DNA from: Triplophysa rosa
Taxonomy: Eukaryota > Chordata > Actinopteri > Cypriniformes > Nemacheilidae
Direction: 5' to 3'
Assembly (NCBI RefSeq): GCF_024868665.1
Contig: NC_079895.1
Coordinates: forward strand, 7,137,069 to 7,201,068
Length of the DNA stretch: 64,000 bases
This document shows, one piece after another, positions 21,610 to 31,315 of the stretch. Under the pieces are notes generated by a model, which made no database searches, was not told the origin of the DNA, and saw only the letters and a list, made by a program, of their open reading frames with translations. Positions within the stretch are counted from its first letter, which is position 1. Each line of letters begins with the position of its first letter. Position numbers and translations under genes: made by a program.

Positions 21610-22496
21610 TGTAAACTTTTTTTAAGATGGTCACACCATGAGAGACCAATTAAACCAGCTGATCACTACTTTGGCCAGTTTGGGAGACCATCTAGACTAG
21701 CTTAGTGTTCATATTTTTTCAGTGTGGCATTGTCCTAAATTTTGCTGCACACTCCACCGAGACATCTTTATTGGGATATTGTATTAAAGCTAAAATTCAA
21801 AACATTCCTGTGTTTAACGTCGGTCCGAAAGTCAACTGTGAGTCTACTGCGTTTTGTTCACACACTTGTTTAAGTCCTCTTAAAGCTCTTGTAAATATTG
21901 TCAGACGAGCAGAAGCTTGCCTCTGTCTGCCTCTCAGAATGTTCTCTGCACAGGGCAATATTTATCTTACTGCAGGCTGCAGGGAGGCAGGAGCAGAAGA
22001 GAGGGGTGTAGGTAAACACTTCAGACGGGTCTGTAACAGCCCTCCAACACTTCTTTGAAAGTGCCAGTGACTGACCTCACAACTCAATGGCATGGTGCTA
22101 ACTAGGAGAAAAGACAAAGCGGGCAAAAAGCCAGTTGTTTGAAGATGGAGCCTGCAGTGCTAAATAGGGGATGGGAGGATGGGAAAAGCCAAAACTCTAC
22201 TGGTGTCAATTACAGCATTAGCGCATGGCATTAAAACAAGCTAGTCCTATGCGGGAGTTAAGCTTTCCCCCCCTTAAATTGTTTAAACATGCCTAGGTTG
22301 TATTTCAACACAAACAATCATTTGTATAAAGAAAAGCCTGGTTTCTGGTTGACAATTTGCAAGATAACTATGCACATTCTTCGCTTTTGCGTCACCATAA
22401 CGAAAAAATAAATAATTAAGTTGCATTAATCTAATACTTGAAAGTATTATTAACCAGTATCTGAAAATGCTTTATTACTTAAAAATACTTAACAGT
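21606..22496. other. Non-coding stretch, nothing firm
   Basis: A GGCCAGTTTGGGAGACCATC-type segment near 21670 resembles a dispersed repeat. The remainder looks unique. Confidence 0.4.
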
Positions 22497-22879
22497 GATG
22501 AGAACAGGGCTGTTCAACGATTAATCACAATTAATCGAATCTAGAATAAAAGTTTGTGTTTACATAAAATATGTATTTATAAACATGCTTTTGAAATGTC
22601 TCGGTTACCAACAGCTGAGCAGAGGTTGCGCTAGACTTTTCATTTATATATTTATGTTTCTGTTGTCAGACATAAAATAATAGGCTAATTACAGACAAAT
22701 GTTTATGTTCAAACATCCAATCAATAATATGACAGGTGCCTGTAAAAGGTGTTTTGTACTCACAAGTAAGCTGTGGTTTGGTCATATATACTGCTTCTGC
22801 TGCTCACTGAACAGAGAAAACGCAGAGAGAGACATTTTTCCACTCACTGAAAGCTATTATTTATCCAAAAGGATGCTAT

Positions 22880-23476
22880 TTTATGAGGTAAAAACTCTGT
22901 AAAGACGGCACCACTGCGCGCATGTGTGTATGCGGGCACGGGACGCGGGGAGTGACGGATGCATATGCACGCGCGTTTTGCAAAACTTACCATGCATTTG
23001 AGAGTAAGCTAATGAATAGGAAACACACGTCCCTTCGCGATTGCCTACCTCCTGCTGCTCACAATCACGTTCAGTCCATTAATGATCACATTCTGATGAA
23101 AGGAAATTATAAAACGGGGAATTACAAATCACCTTTATTGTAATCCGTCAAAATTACGGATTGCCTTCAGATTTTGAAAACTACTACACGTGACTAACCT
23201 TCAAATGTCTGATGAGGTTGGTGGTGTTAAAATGTTTTGGGTGCTTCCCGCCTCGTGCAATTTGCTTGGCACACACGTTGCAGATTGCTAATGTACTGTC
23301 TTTTTCACACACCTTGTAGATTTGCCAGACCGGTGAAGCCATTTTCGTAGCATGTAAAAAAAAGGTCTCGCGCATTTTGCGTCATCTGATCGGCCTTTAT
23401 AGAGACCGCCGATCATACTTTCCAAAGTGATTATCGGCCGATTGTGATCGGCGACCGATCAATTGAGGCACCTCTA
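22880..23476 (-). mobile_element. hAT transposon fragment with one recognisable end
   Basis: The right end on the plus strand reads CGATCAATTGAGGCACCTCT (23457-23476), a hAT-type terminus preceded by GATCGGCCGAT-type subterminal repeats. It contains the BED-finger exon. The other end is not certain; the left limit given is arbitrary within the CGATTAATCG element. Confidence 0.55.
23184..23342 (-). pseudogene. BED zinc-finger exon of a hAT transposase
   Basis: The minus-strand frame starts MASPVWQIYKVCEKDSTLA and contains CNVCAKQIARGGKHPKHF and NTTNLIRHLKVSH. The ligands C-x2-C and H-x4-H, spaced by an RGGK loop, are those of a BED zinc finger, the DNA-binding head of many hAT transposases and of host ZBED genes. 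I choose the ATG at 23342 because family members start with M, a small residue, then V/W. A frame upstream adds a less typical leader. A donor-like AAG|GTTAGT ends the exon at 23199; without splicing the frame stops right after the last His. The catalytic hAT domain is not found downstream. A hAT terminus (AGAGGTGCCTCAATTGATCG on the minus strand, at 23457-23476) lies about 115 bp upstream, so this is the start of a decayed or deleted transposon. Confidence 0.8.
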
Positions 23477-23521
23477 TAAATACAAAATAAATATCCACAT
23501 TGCACAGATATATATTATTAT

Positions 23522-24520
23522 GTTAACACTGGTGATGTACTGAAATTTCGGCTAGAATAACAGCGCAGGATATTTCAGGCTGTGTCGACCGAGGCGTTTA
23601 CGCCTGCGGCCGGCGTGTTTTTTCAATTGTTTCCTATGGAAACGCCGCGCTTTTAAAAAAAGCCATCAGCTGACGTTTTTTCCCCGCGCTCTGCGCTGGT
23701 GCTATGCGTTTTTTTCACGCTCAGCGCCGGCGTTCGACCGAGCGCCCAGAGTTGAAAAATGCTCAACTTTGGGCAGAACACTGCGCCTGCAGCGGGCGTT
23801 TTCAGCCGAGCTCCTGCCGTTTTCAGCCGCGTAAATGCGCCTAGGTGGACACAGCCCCTTATTTCAGCCTATTTTTTGCCATTTTCTGCTAACATTACTC
23901 CACCTTCATACATGCGTGTCATGTTCACGCCTAGAGGAGGCAAAGCGTGACACTGACACGCATTTTTTAGTTGACTGGCGTGTCTGTTACACAGTTGGCG
24001 TGATACTGTTTTGGTTCTTCTGTATGTAACAACTCAAGCCGCAAAAGTGACTGTTTACTTGCTGCTATCACTGCAAAATGCTTCAGACAACGTACACAAC
24101 GAACCGCTTCTTCTTCGGCTCTTGTCTTGGTTACACAAGCAACATGCCTGTTGACACTGACACCTAGTGGCCGTTGCCTGTCGACGCGGACAACAACGCA
24201 CAAGTATAAACAAAACTGGAGCGTTGCCTATGGCATAGGTCCGACGCAGAAGTAAAAACCCGCCTTACAACTACAATGTTTACATGATTGGTAAAAAAAA
24301 AGTTATATTTGATTATACGAGGAAAAAGAATATATTTTGTATTGTTTTCAAATATATTCACCTTAATTGTTGTGGTTTTAGTGAGTGTAATTAATACAAT
24401 TAAATAAAACTATTTCAAAAAGTTTTCCGTTTCGGAATCGGTTTTCATCAAAGTGCATCCTAAATTATCGGTATCGGTTTAGGCCCACAATTTCCTTTTC
24501 GGTGCATCACTAGTAAACAC
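23522..24520. mobile_element. hAT element (983 bp) inserted in the CGATTAATCG element
   Basis: The element is 23530-24512. It starts TGGTGATGTACTGAAATTTC and ends TTTTCGGTGCATCACTA, inverted with a few changes. The flanking GTTAACAC (23522-23529) and GTAAACAC (24513-24520) agree at 7 of 8 positions. No transposase remains. It contains a smaller inverted-repeat element at 23579-23859. Confidence 0.82.
23571..23867. mobile_element. CpG-rich MITE nested in the hAT element
   Basis: The element is 23579-23859. The left end GCTGTGTCGACCGAGGCGTT is mirrored by the right end GCGCCTAGGTGGACACAGCC. The interior is rich in GCGCCGGCGTT-type words. TATTTCAG occurs on both sides (23571-23578 and 23860-23867), an exact 8-bp duplication. 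The left terminus appears to lack a few bases compared with the right. Confidence 0.8.
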
Positions 24521-24577
24521 AAACTTTTATTCTGGATGCAATTAATCGCGATTAATCGATGAAAAGCTCTATGAGAA

Positions 24578-25820
24578 TCTAATGGAAATGATAAAGTTTT
24601 AAAAATGGTTAAAAACAATTAGCTGAATTCTCAGATAAACTGTCAAAATGCAATAACTATACTGAAAATATTCTTAATGCAAAATATATTTTTTATCACT
24701 ACCTGTTTAAATATAAAGTTAAATGCAACCGAAAATGATTTAGTTAGATTACCTTCCAATTCTTTATATGAATATGATTTCGGTAAAGCCGTGTATCTTT
24801 TCATTCAATAGGCAGTTAAACCTCACGCCAACCGATGAACACACAATCACGAGCATCAAAGGCTTTTACGCTGTCTTTATCCTGAAGTTCCTTTTAACTA
24901 TACAAAACTGCACCCACTCGAGAGAGCCCACCTGTCAGAATCACTTCTCATTACTTTTTCTTACAGAAACAACAATGGAGCAAAATTAGGATTGATAATT
25001 GTCAGCAATTAGCCAAGGGCAAAGAAAAAGACAAGAAGTCTCAAGAAAGATAGATGTTGTGAATACTTAAAACAAGTGCAGACTGAGAGCCAGTGTGGAT
25101 GACTGGTCAGAGCTTGACAGCCAGGAAGGGCAATACAATACACTCCGTCTCAGTTAAGAGGCAGGTCATGAACACTTAATAGAGAGGGGTGTCACTTTAG
25201 ACACCTTAATTTGATAATTACTGACAGGTAAAATTATACTATTGAAGAATGAGAGAATAAGGGATGTAAAAGTTTGCTGTGCCCTTCGGCCAGCAAAATA
25301 CATTGAAGTTGCTCGGCCTGCATGTTTGACAGTACCTAAAGCACAAAAAGCAAAAACCAGGTGAGCTGACTTGAGGAAATGACTCACAGATACCATTAGA
25401 GTGTATTCTCAAAAACTGAAATGCGCCCACTGACAGCAGAGTTCTTTCACCCCCCTAAAACAAACATAGTGAGCTCAACTATAATTTTTAGTGGATGAGA
25501 CATAGGATTGCATGCAAAAGCTGAATTACTGAATTTGAAATGTCTGAATTTAATCCTACAGGGAAGCACATAAGTCTCAAGATTTGTTTTATGCGTCTTA
25601 AAAAATGCAGTGGAACAGAATTTCGTATTCATCACTCCCAGGCCTTTGATGAAGCTTTGTTTTGAATCAGTTTTTGTCAGTAGGCCAAACATCTAAATGA
25701 CTACCAGAAGTTTTCTCTCACAAAGATATTTAGATGGTAATCACAGCGCCTCAAAGTGTTCATGTTTTCCATTTAGAGTTTGTTGAGGGCGTGTCAACTC
25801 GAACCGTCTACTCCGTCTTA
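24578..25820. other. Unique-looking non-coding stretch
   Basis: No repeat ends or exon signals are supported. Confidence 0.4.
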
Positions 25821-25945
25821 CAGGACTACTTCACACAAAAACAGACAAGTTATGTCATTATTCACTCACCCACATCTAATGTGACTGATTGACTTCCAAA
25901 ATTAGAAATTTTAAAGAATGTTTTTCAATACAATGACGAGACAGT
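25821..25945. mobile_element. Degenerate left-arm fragment of the TTAA fold-back MITE
   Basis: AGGACTACTTCACACAAAAA, then TTATGTCATTATTCACTCAC, correspond to the family's left arm (AGGGATAGTTCACCC, then TGTCATCATTTACTCACC) with many changes. No right arm. Confidence 0.5.
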
Positions 25946-26391
25946 GGGTTTCAGTCACTAACGTTCTCTACAGAAAAAAAGTAATGCTGAACTGAAAAAA
26001 TAAAAGTATAATACAATTTATTTTATGTTATTAGATATGATCTTGACCTCAGATGTGTTCAATATTAAGATACAGTAACACTGAATTAAAACCAACTACA
26101 TAATTACAAATGTAAACAAAGATGCCAACTAGAGGGGCATATCACACACACCAAAAAAATAAACATCTGGTCTTCTAACTGCTGTTATGATAGAAACGGT
26201 GGAGCTTTAACCAAGAAACTGATTAAAAAGCTGTCCCACTCTTTCACAAAGTAATCTCAAAGTGGTTTGAAGTTTAACAGTTGCCGCCGCCTAGATGAAG
26301 ATACACATGCGCCACAGATGCTTTTACGTTCAAGATCTGACTCCTGAATGGGTATCAGATGGTTCTCCTGCATCAGCATTGTGTTTCATTT
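25946..26391. other. Non-coding stretch, nothing recognised
   Basis: No gene or repeat boundary is supported. Confidence 0.4.
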
Positions 26392-26707
26392 TTAAAGGAA
26401 TAGTTCACCTGTCATTCTCTACATGCCCTCTTGTCATTTCAAACCTGTATGACTTTCTTTCTTCTCCAGAACCCAAAAAGAGATATTTTGAAAAATGTTG
26501 GTAACAGAAAACCGTTGGTCCCCATTGACTTGCATTGGTTTTGTGTCCATACAATAGAAGTCAATGGGGGACCAACGGTTTTTGGTTGCCAACATTTTTC
26601 AAAATATCTTCTTTCGGAGAAGAAAGAAAGTCACACAGGTTTAAAATGACAACAGGGTGAGTAAATGATGACTGACTTTTCATTTTGAAGGTGAACTATT
26701 CCTTTAA
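26392..26707. mobile_element. TTAA fold-back MITE, near-perfect palindrome
   Basis: A complete copy with TTAA at both ends (26392-26395, 26704-26707). The arms mirror almost throughout: GAAAACCGTTGGTCCCCATT on the left and AATGGGGGACCAACGGTTTT on the right, with TTTTGTGTCCATACAATAGA at the centre. If transcribed it would fold into a hairpin of about 150 bp. Confidence 0.93.
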
Positions 26708-27549
26708 TAAAAGGCACTGTAGATAGGATTTGTGTATTTTTCTGTAGTATAAGCATAAGCTATCCTTTCAGTGTGAACTGAACATGGCGTTGTCACATCG
26801 AGTATTCTTCTGTGGGCAAATTATCATTGGTAGTTACGTGCCAATTACGCTGTCTCAGGCCATTTGACAACCTGCCAGCGCAAAGTCTCTCGAGGTGTCA
26901 AAACTGGGCTACACAAACAGACAAAAACACAAGGTCTATTTAAGGGGATATGTAGACTCCATTTTCACAGTTAGCATAAACCCACCTGCAATAACATATT
27001 TCACACATAGCCTTATTCTGACATACTTTTTCCATGCCGTGCCAAAATTAGCTTTTGATATCAGTTAGCTTGCTGCTTTTATTGGAAAGCCTGAAAGACC
27101 AGACAAACACCCGTTCGTAAGCTAACTTGGAACGTTGTAGTTAATGACACTGAGAATGCAGCGCGTCTCTTCGCGCTGCATCCAGTGGGCTCAGAATGTC
27201 TGTTTATAATGGGTTCTAGTGTTGTATCCGCGCCGGTCGCGGAGGTTTTCAATTCATTCTCATGGAAGCTGCGCTCGCGGAGCAAAGCGAGTGCCACGTG
27301 AACGTGCGCTCAAGTTCATAAGAATGGATTCAAAATGCTCACCTTGCTCCGCACAAGTATATTTGGACACAAAATGTCAGGTGAGACCACTGCTATCAGA
27401 CAGACAAGTCAGACGAGCATAAGAGACTTTACAGTCAGACACACGACAGGGCAGAGATGACGCTTCAGGTTACGCTGATATTTCTTTTAAATGTTCACTG
27501 TATTTTCAAAAACATTGAGAGTGAATTTTTATAATCTAACAGTGTTGAT
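26708..27549. other. Mixed non-coding stretch
   Basis: Positions 27225-27330 are CpG-rich (GCGCCGGTCGCGGAGG) and look like an end of some dispersed element, but no partner end was found. Otherwise nothing. Confidence 0.35.
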
Positions 27550-27772
27550 TTAAAGGCGGGGTAACTGATTTCCGAATTACGCTTTAGACAACGGAGTCGG
27601 GCCGAGTACCAAAACAACCTTGTAGCCAATCAGCAGTAATGTGCACAGTGCACAGGACAGACGTTAGCCGAGCCGAGCGCTGACGAAAGCGAAAGATGGG
27701 GGTAGGGGTGTATTTGTTTTGGTGATGTGAACATCAACAACGGCTAAGAGAAATCGGACACCCCACCTTTAA
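27550..27772. mobile_element. Second TTAA-flanked MITE family
   Basis: Starts TTAAAGGCGGGGTAACTGAT and ends ATCGGACACCCCACCTTTAA, inverted ends of about 20 bp with TTAA on both sides. The interior (TAGCCAATCAGCAGTAATGT) is non-coding. It differs from the GATAGTTCACC family but shares TTAAAGG ends. Confidence 0.82.
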
Positions 27773-29040
27773 ATATTTACTCAATCTTCTCATAGTTTTA
27801 TCAACATAAATTTTCGTATCAGTGTTGTAATCAAAATCTTTTCATTGTCACCATGAGGGACACGCCCTGCCCCCAATTAATTGAGTACTCGAACCTATCC
27901 AGTATTAGAAATGAAATATGATCAAAAATGCCCATCCCTAGTATTTTTATGGCTTAAATCAAAACAAACTAACTGCACAATAAAAAAAACATGATTTTAG
28001 ATTTTAGAATGTTCATTTTTACAAGCTTTTCAAATCCCATAATTCACTTTACGTTATGTGAACATTCCGATTAGGCACAAGAATAAATAAAACGTCTGAG
28101 ATTTTAATCTGCTTCCTGTGGCACAGAATCTTGCCTACCTGTGTTGATAACTATATGGCTCCATGCCACAACATGTCAAGCGCACGGGTGGTTTATTCCA
28201 TAGGTTTCGTGCAGTCTGAGCCAAAGATAAGATACTATCCTACTGGATCCATGTTAAACTGCTTGGCTCCAGGAAGAGGAGGGGCATCAAGAATGCCGGG
28301 GCTAGGAACAAGTCCGTATCTGCTGGTGCCACGCATTGACCTTTTTTCTTTGAAGTGCCGGCCAAGAATGCACAGTTTACATTGTGGGAAATTACCTACG
28401 ACACAGCAGATTTTAAAATTCATACCTTGAGATTTAGACTGACCTTGAACTTGGACTTAAACAGTTTACAGGACCAAAATAACGGTTTCTGAAAACCTGG
28501 GTGTGTAGGTGGAGTTTTTTGGAAATCATGTCCATTTTCCAAAAAGCATTTTTTTTTACACTTAACGTAAGCCAGATTTATTTTGGGAAAATAGTTTTAA
28601 GAATGATTGAGAGTGTGCAGTGCTGCCAGCAGTGTGAGCTGTCTTTTACAAGAAGCAAATGAGTAAGGAAACATTTTGATTTCATTTCCCATGTACAAGC
28701 TTTCAAAATTCCAAAAGATTTTGGTCTCTGGCAGCTTCTCCCCGCTGCCCACAGGCCACACAGAGCGAGTACAGTGAGCAGTACATATGATACTGTATAT
28801 CCTGTGGCTGCATCAAGAGCCCAATGTTTCAGCAAATTTGAGTAAATAGCCGTCCGTGTATTATTTTCTTGACACTATTTCAACTAACGGGTTTTGACCG
28901 ATAAGATTACGAGCACTTGTTACGTGAATCGAACAAATTTGCCTACCAGACTCGAAAAGCCTACCAGCTAACATAACAAGCCCCACGCAGGGCTTCAAAT
29001 TTCCACTTACACATCAAGAAAAATGCACAGGATCAACTTT
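27773..29040. other. Unique-looking non-coding stretch
   Basis: No repeat ends or exon structure supported. The frame at 28131-28430 has no recognisable product. Confidence 0.4.
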
Positions 29041-30364
29041 TGTAAAGGTGGATTACAGCAGATGTTTCTAATATTTTTTTCTCTTTACCTCTTTCCAAAT
29101 CTGTATAAATGTCTTTGTTCTGATGAACACAGAGAGAGATATTTGAAAGAAGTCTTGTAACCAAACAGTTCTTGGCCACCATTGACTACCATACTAGGAA
29201 AAATTACAATGGTAGTCAAAAGGGCCCCAGAACTGTTTGCTTTCTTACATTCTTCAAAATATCTTATAAGAAATTTATAAAGCAATTTTCCTACTATGGT
29301 AGTCAATGGTCAACCCGTTCTCACTCCCGACTCGTCACATATTGGCGCTCGGTCAGCACCCCTTGGCGTCACCTTTGTACGCGAAGGGTACCCCTTTGGC
29401 ATCGTTTTTCGCTGAGCGAGGAACTGCGTTGCTGTTCACTAAATGCTCCAGAACGAGACGCGTGCAAATCTTAGCATTTTAATAATTATTTGTGGTTTTA
29501 ATATTTTGGAGCACCTAACCCCAACCCCACCCTCACCCTAAACCTAACCAATTCTCAGCCATATAAAACACAACACGCGAATAAAAGTACAGTCACAGGT
29601 ATTTCTTGCACAAAATGACCAAAGGCATTGTTAAAGTATTACAAACAACTCGTGTCACAGACCTTTTTCCACATATGAAGATGCCGTGTCCGTGAATGCA
29701 CACAGTTCATTCAAAAAAAAACCCCGGAACATTAGCTAGATGCAGTCGATTGCGGGAGCCAATACAGTTTCACGTCCAAAGCCAAGAAAATGACGCAATC
29801 GGTCACGAGACACGGGAGAGCCAATGGCATCAAAGCTGACGTAACTTCTTTTGGTGGCAATTTTGAACGTCTGTTGTTCGGCTCACTGGAGATTTACGGC
29901 GGACGGTGATCGCTTTCGCATCTGTTCCTCGTACAAAATCGATCATTTCGCGCTGGTACCCTTGGGATATCAGTATTTTTGGACAACGCTGTGACTGCTT
30001 GTATATTGTGTTTTATATTACGATAAATAAACTGTTACATTACTTGCTCAAACTGCCTGAATAGTGTCACGTAAACGCAATTATCCTGTCCGTTAAACTT
30101 GAATCAAACCCAAATATCATCATTGCAAATTATATTCAATGTACAATTTCATAACGATGATAAAATTTGAGTGCCCTGCATGTTGAAAAATGACGCCAAA
30201 GGGAACGTTGTTGACAAGTCAGGAGTGAGTATGTGTTCCAATGGTGGCCAAGAACGGTTTGGTTACAAGCATTCTTCCAAATATCTGTCTCTGTGTTCAT
30301 TGGTACAACTCGAGGGTGAATAAATGAAGACAGAATTTTCATTTTTGGGTGAACTGTTCTTTAA
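29041..30364. mobile_element. TTAA-type fold-back MITE split by a 928-bp insertion
   Basis: The left part (29041-29310) contains TGTAACCAAACAGTTCTTGG, CCATTGACTACCATACTAGG and CCTACTATGGTAGTCAATGG. The right part (30239-30364) resumes with CAATGGTGGCCAAGAACGGT, GGTTACAAGCATTCTTCC and GGGTGAACTGTTCTTTAA. The left TTAA has decayed to TGTAA. The element between is described separately. Confidence 0.82.
29304..30245. mobile_element. 928-bp inverted-repeat transposon nested in the MITE
   Basis: The element is 29311-30238. The left end CTCACTCCCGACTCGTCACA and the right end GACAAGTCAGGAGTGAGTAT are inverted copies. CAATGGT is repeated on both sides (29304-29310, 30239-30245); adding one base each side gives TCAATGGT and CCAATGGT, so an 8-bp hAT-like duplication with one change is likely. 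The interior has CACCCTAAACCTAACC-type sequence and no transposase. The host MITE is restored exactly when this segment and one repeat copy are removed. Confidence 0.87.
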
Positions 30365-31117
30365 GCACTCTATATGGTTGGATTCTTGCTCACTCGCTTA
30401 GTAATCTGGTGAAGACACTTCAGATACAAGACAGATCTACTACAGCACCGGACATGGCAAGAAAAGCCACCGCATGCCTCTGTGTGTCTGTCCACCAGCG
30501 GTTGGAGGATCCCTCTGTTTGTTATCACTTGGCTGACGGCATTTACACAGTCAACCCCTGCTGCTTATTTTGCTGGTCGCACAGTTTACTATAGCGCGTC
30601 TGGGCCTTGTCCCTGGAGCGCATCCAATAATGACTACTGCTGTCAGCCGCCCTTCCAATGTCTTCAACGCAGGACAACCTGCTGACACATCAACCGCCAA
30701 TCTGTGGGAAAATATTCCTGGAAAGATGAAAATTCAAACGGCTTCACAGCTGTGCTTTCTACTATAAATAATATCAAAAAGCACTTCTTTTACCAAATTC
30801 AAGCTTTTTGGATGAATACCTAAGAAAATAATCAGTCTACAAACGCTCCAACAGTCACAATCGTTGTCAAAGTAAATTTGCCAGTTGAGTTTCAATAATT
30901 CTTAAAAAAATCAAAAGAAAAGTAGCAGTAAACTTATGCTTCTGAATACCATAATGTAATATTCCACGTTTTTATAAGCCACGAGAAAAGTTTGGGTGAG
31001 AAAGACTAACAATTACTTATTCGACATGTTGACCAAACTAAATCATTTACTTTTATTTAGTAAACAAAGACATGGATACTCATAAAACTTTTTTTATGAA
31101 ACTTTTTTTTCATAAAC
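30365..31117. other. Non-coding stretch, nothing recognised
   Basis: The frames at 30349-30767 have no family signature or splice boundaries. Confidence 0.4.
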
Positions 31118-31315
31118 TACACTTCAAAAATGGTTTCATTCAACCAATTAAAATATTTTAGGGTAAGGATTCACATCTAAATTTTATAACTTGAGCCAAT
31201 GAAAAATATATAACTTTTCTTTATTATTTTTCATTGGCTTAAATTATAAAATATAGATGTGAATCCTTACCCTAAAATGTTTTAATTGGTTGAATGAAAC
31301 CCTTTTTTCAGTGTA
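31118..31315. mobile_element. Fold-back MITE with TACACTgaaaa ends
   Basis: The arms mirror over about 70 bp: GTTTCATTCAACCAATTAAA and TAGGGTAAGGATTCACATCT on the left return as AGATGTGAATCCTTACCCTA and TTTAATTGGTTGAATGAAAC on the right. Ends are TACACTTC and CAGTGTA, consistent with a TA target as used by Tc1/mariner-type elements, although a TA pair is weak evidence on its own. Confidence 0.85.

Larger units (their letters stand above)
22497..24577. mobile_element. hAT-like element of the CGATTAATCG family, host to further insertions
   Basis: The element spans 22505-24569. The left end CAGGGCTGTTCAACGATTAA, followed by TCACAATTAATCGAATC and AATAAAAGTTTGTGTTTAC, is mirrored at the right by GTAAACACAAACTTTTATTC and GGATGCAATTAATCGCGATT. 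Flanking 8-mers GATGAGAA (22497-22504) and TATGAGAA (24570-24577) match at 7 of 8 positions. Inside are a hAT fragment with a BED-finger exon (to 23476) and another hAT element (23530-24512) that itself contains a MITE. Confidence 0.82.
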
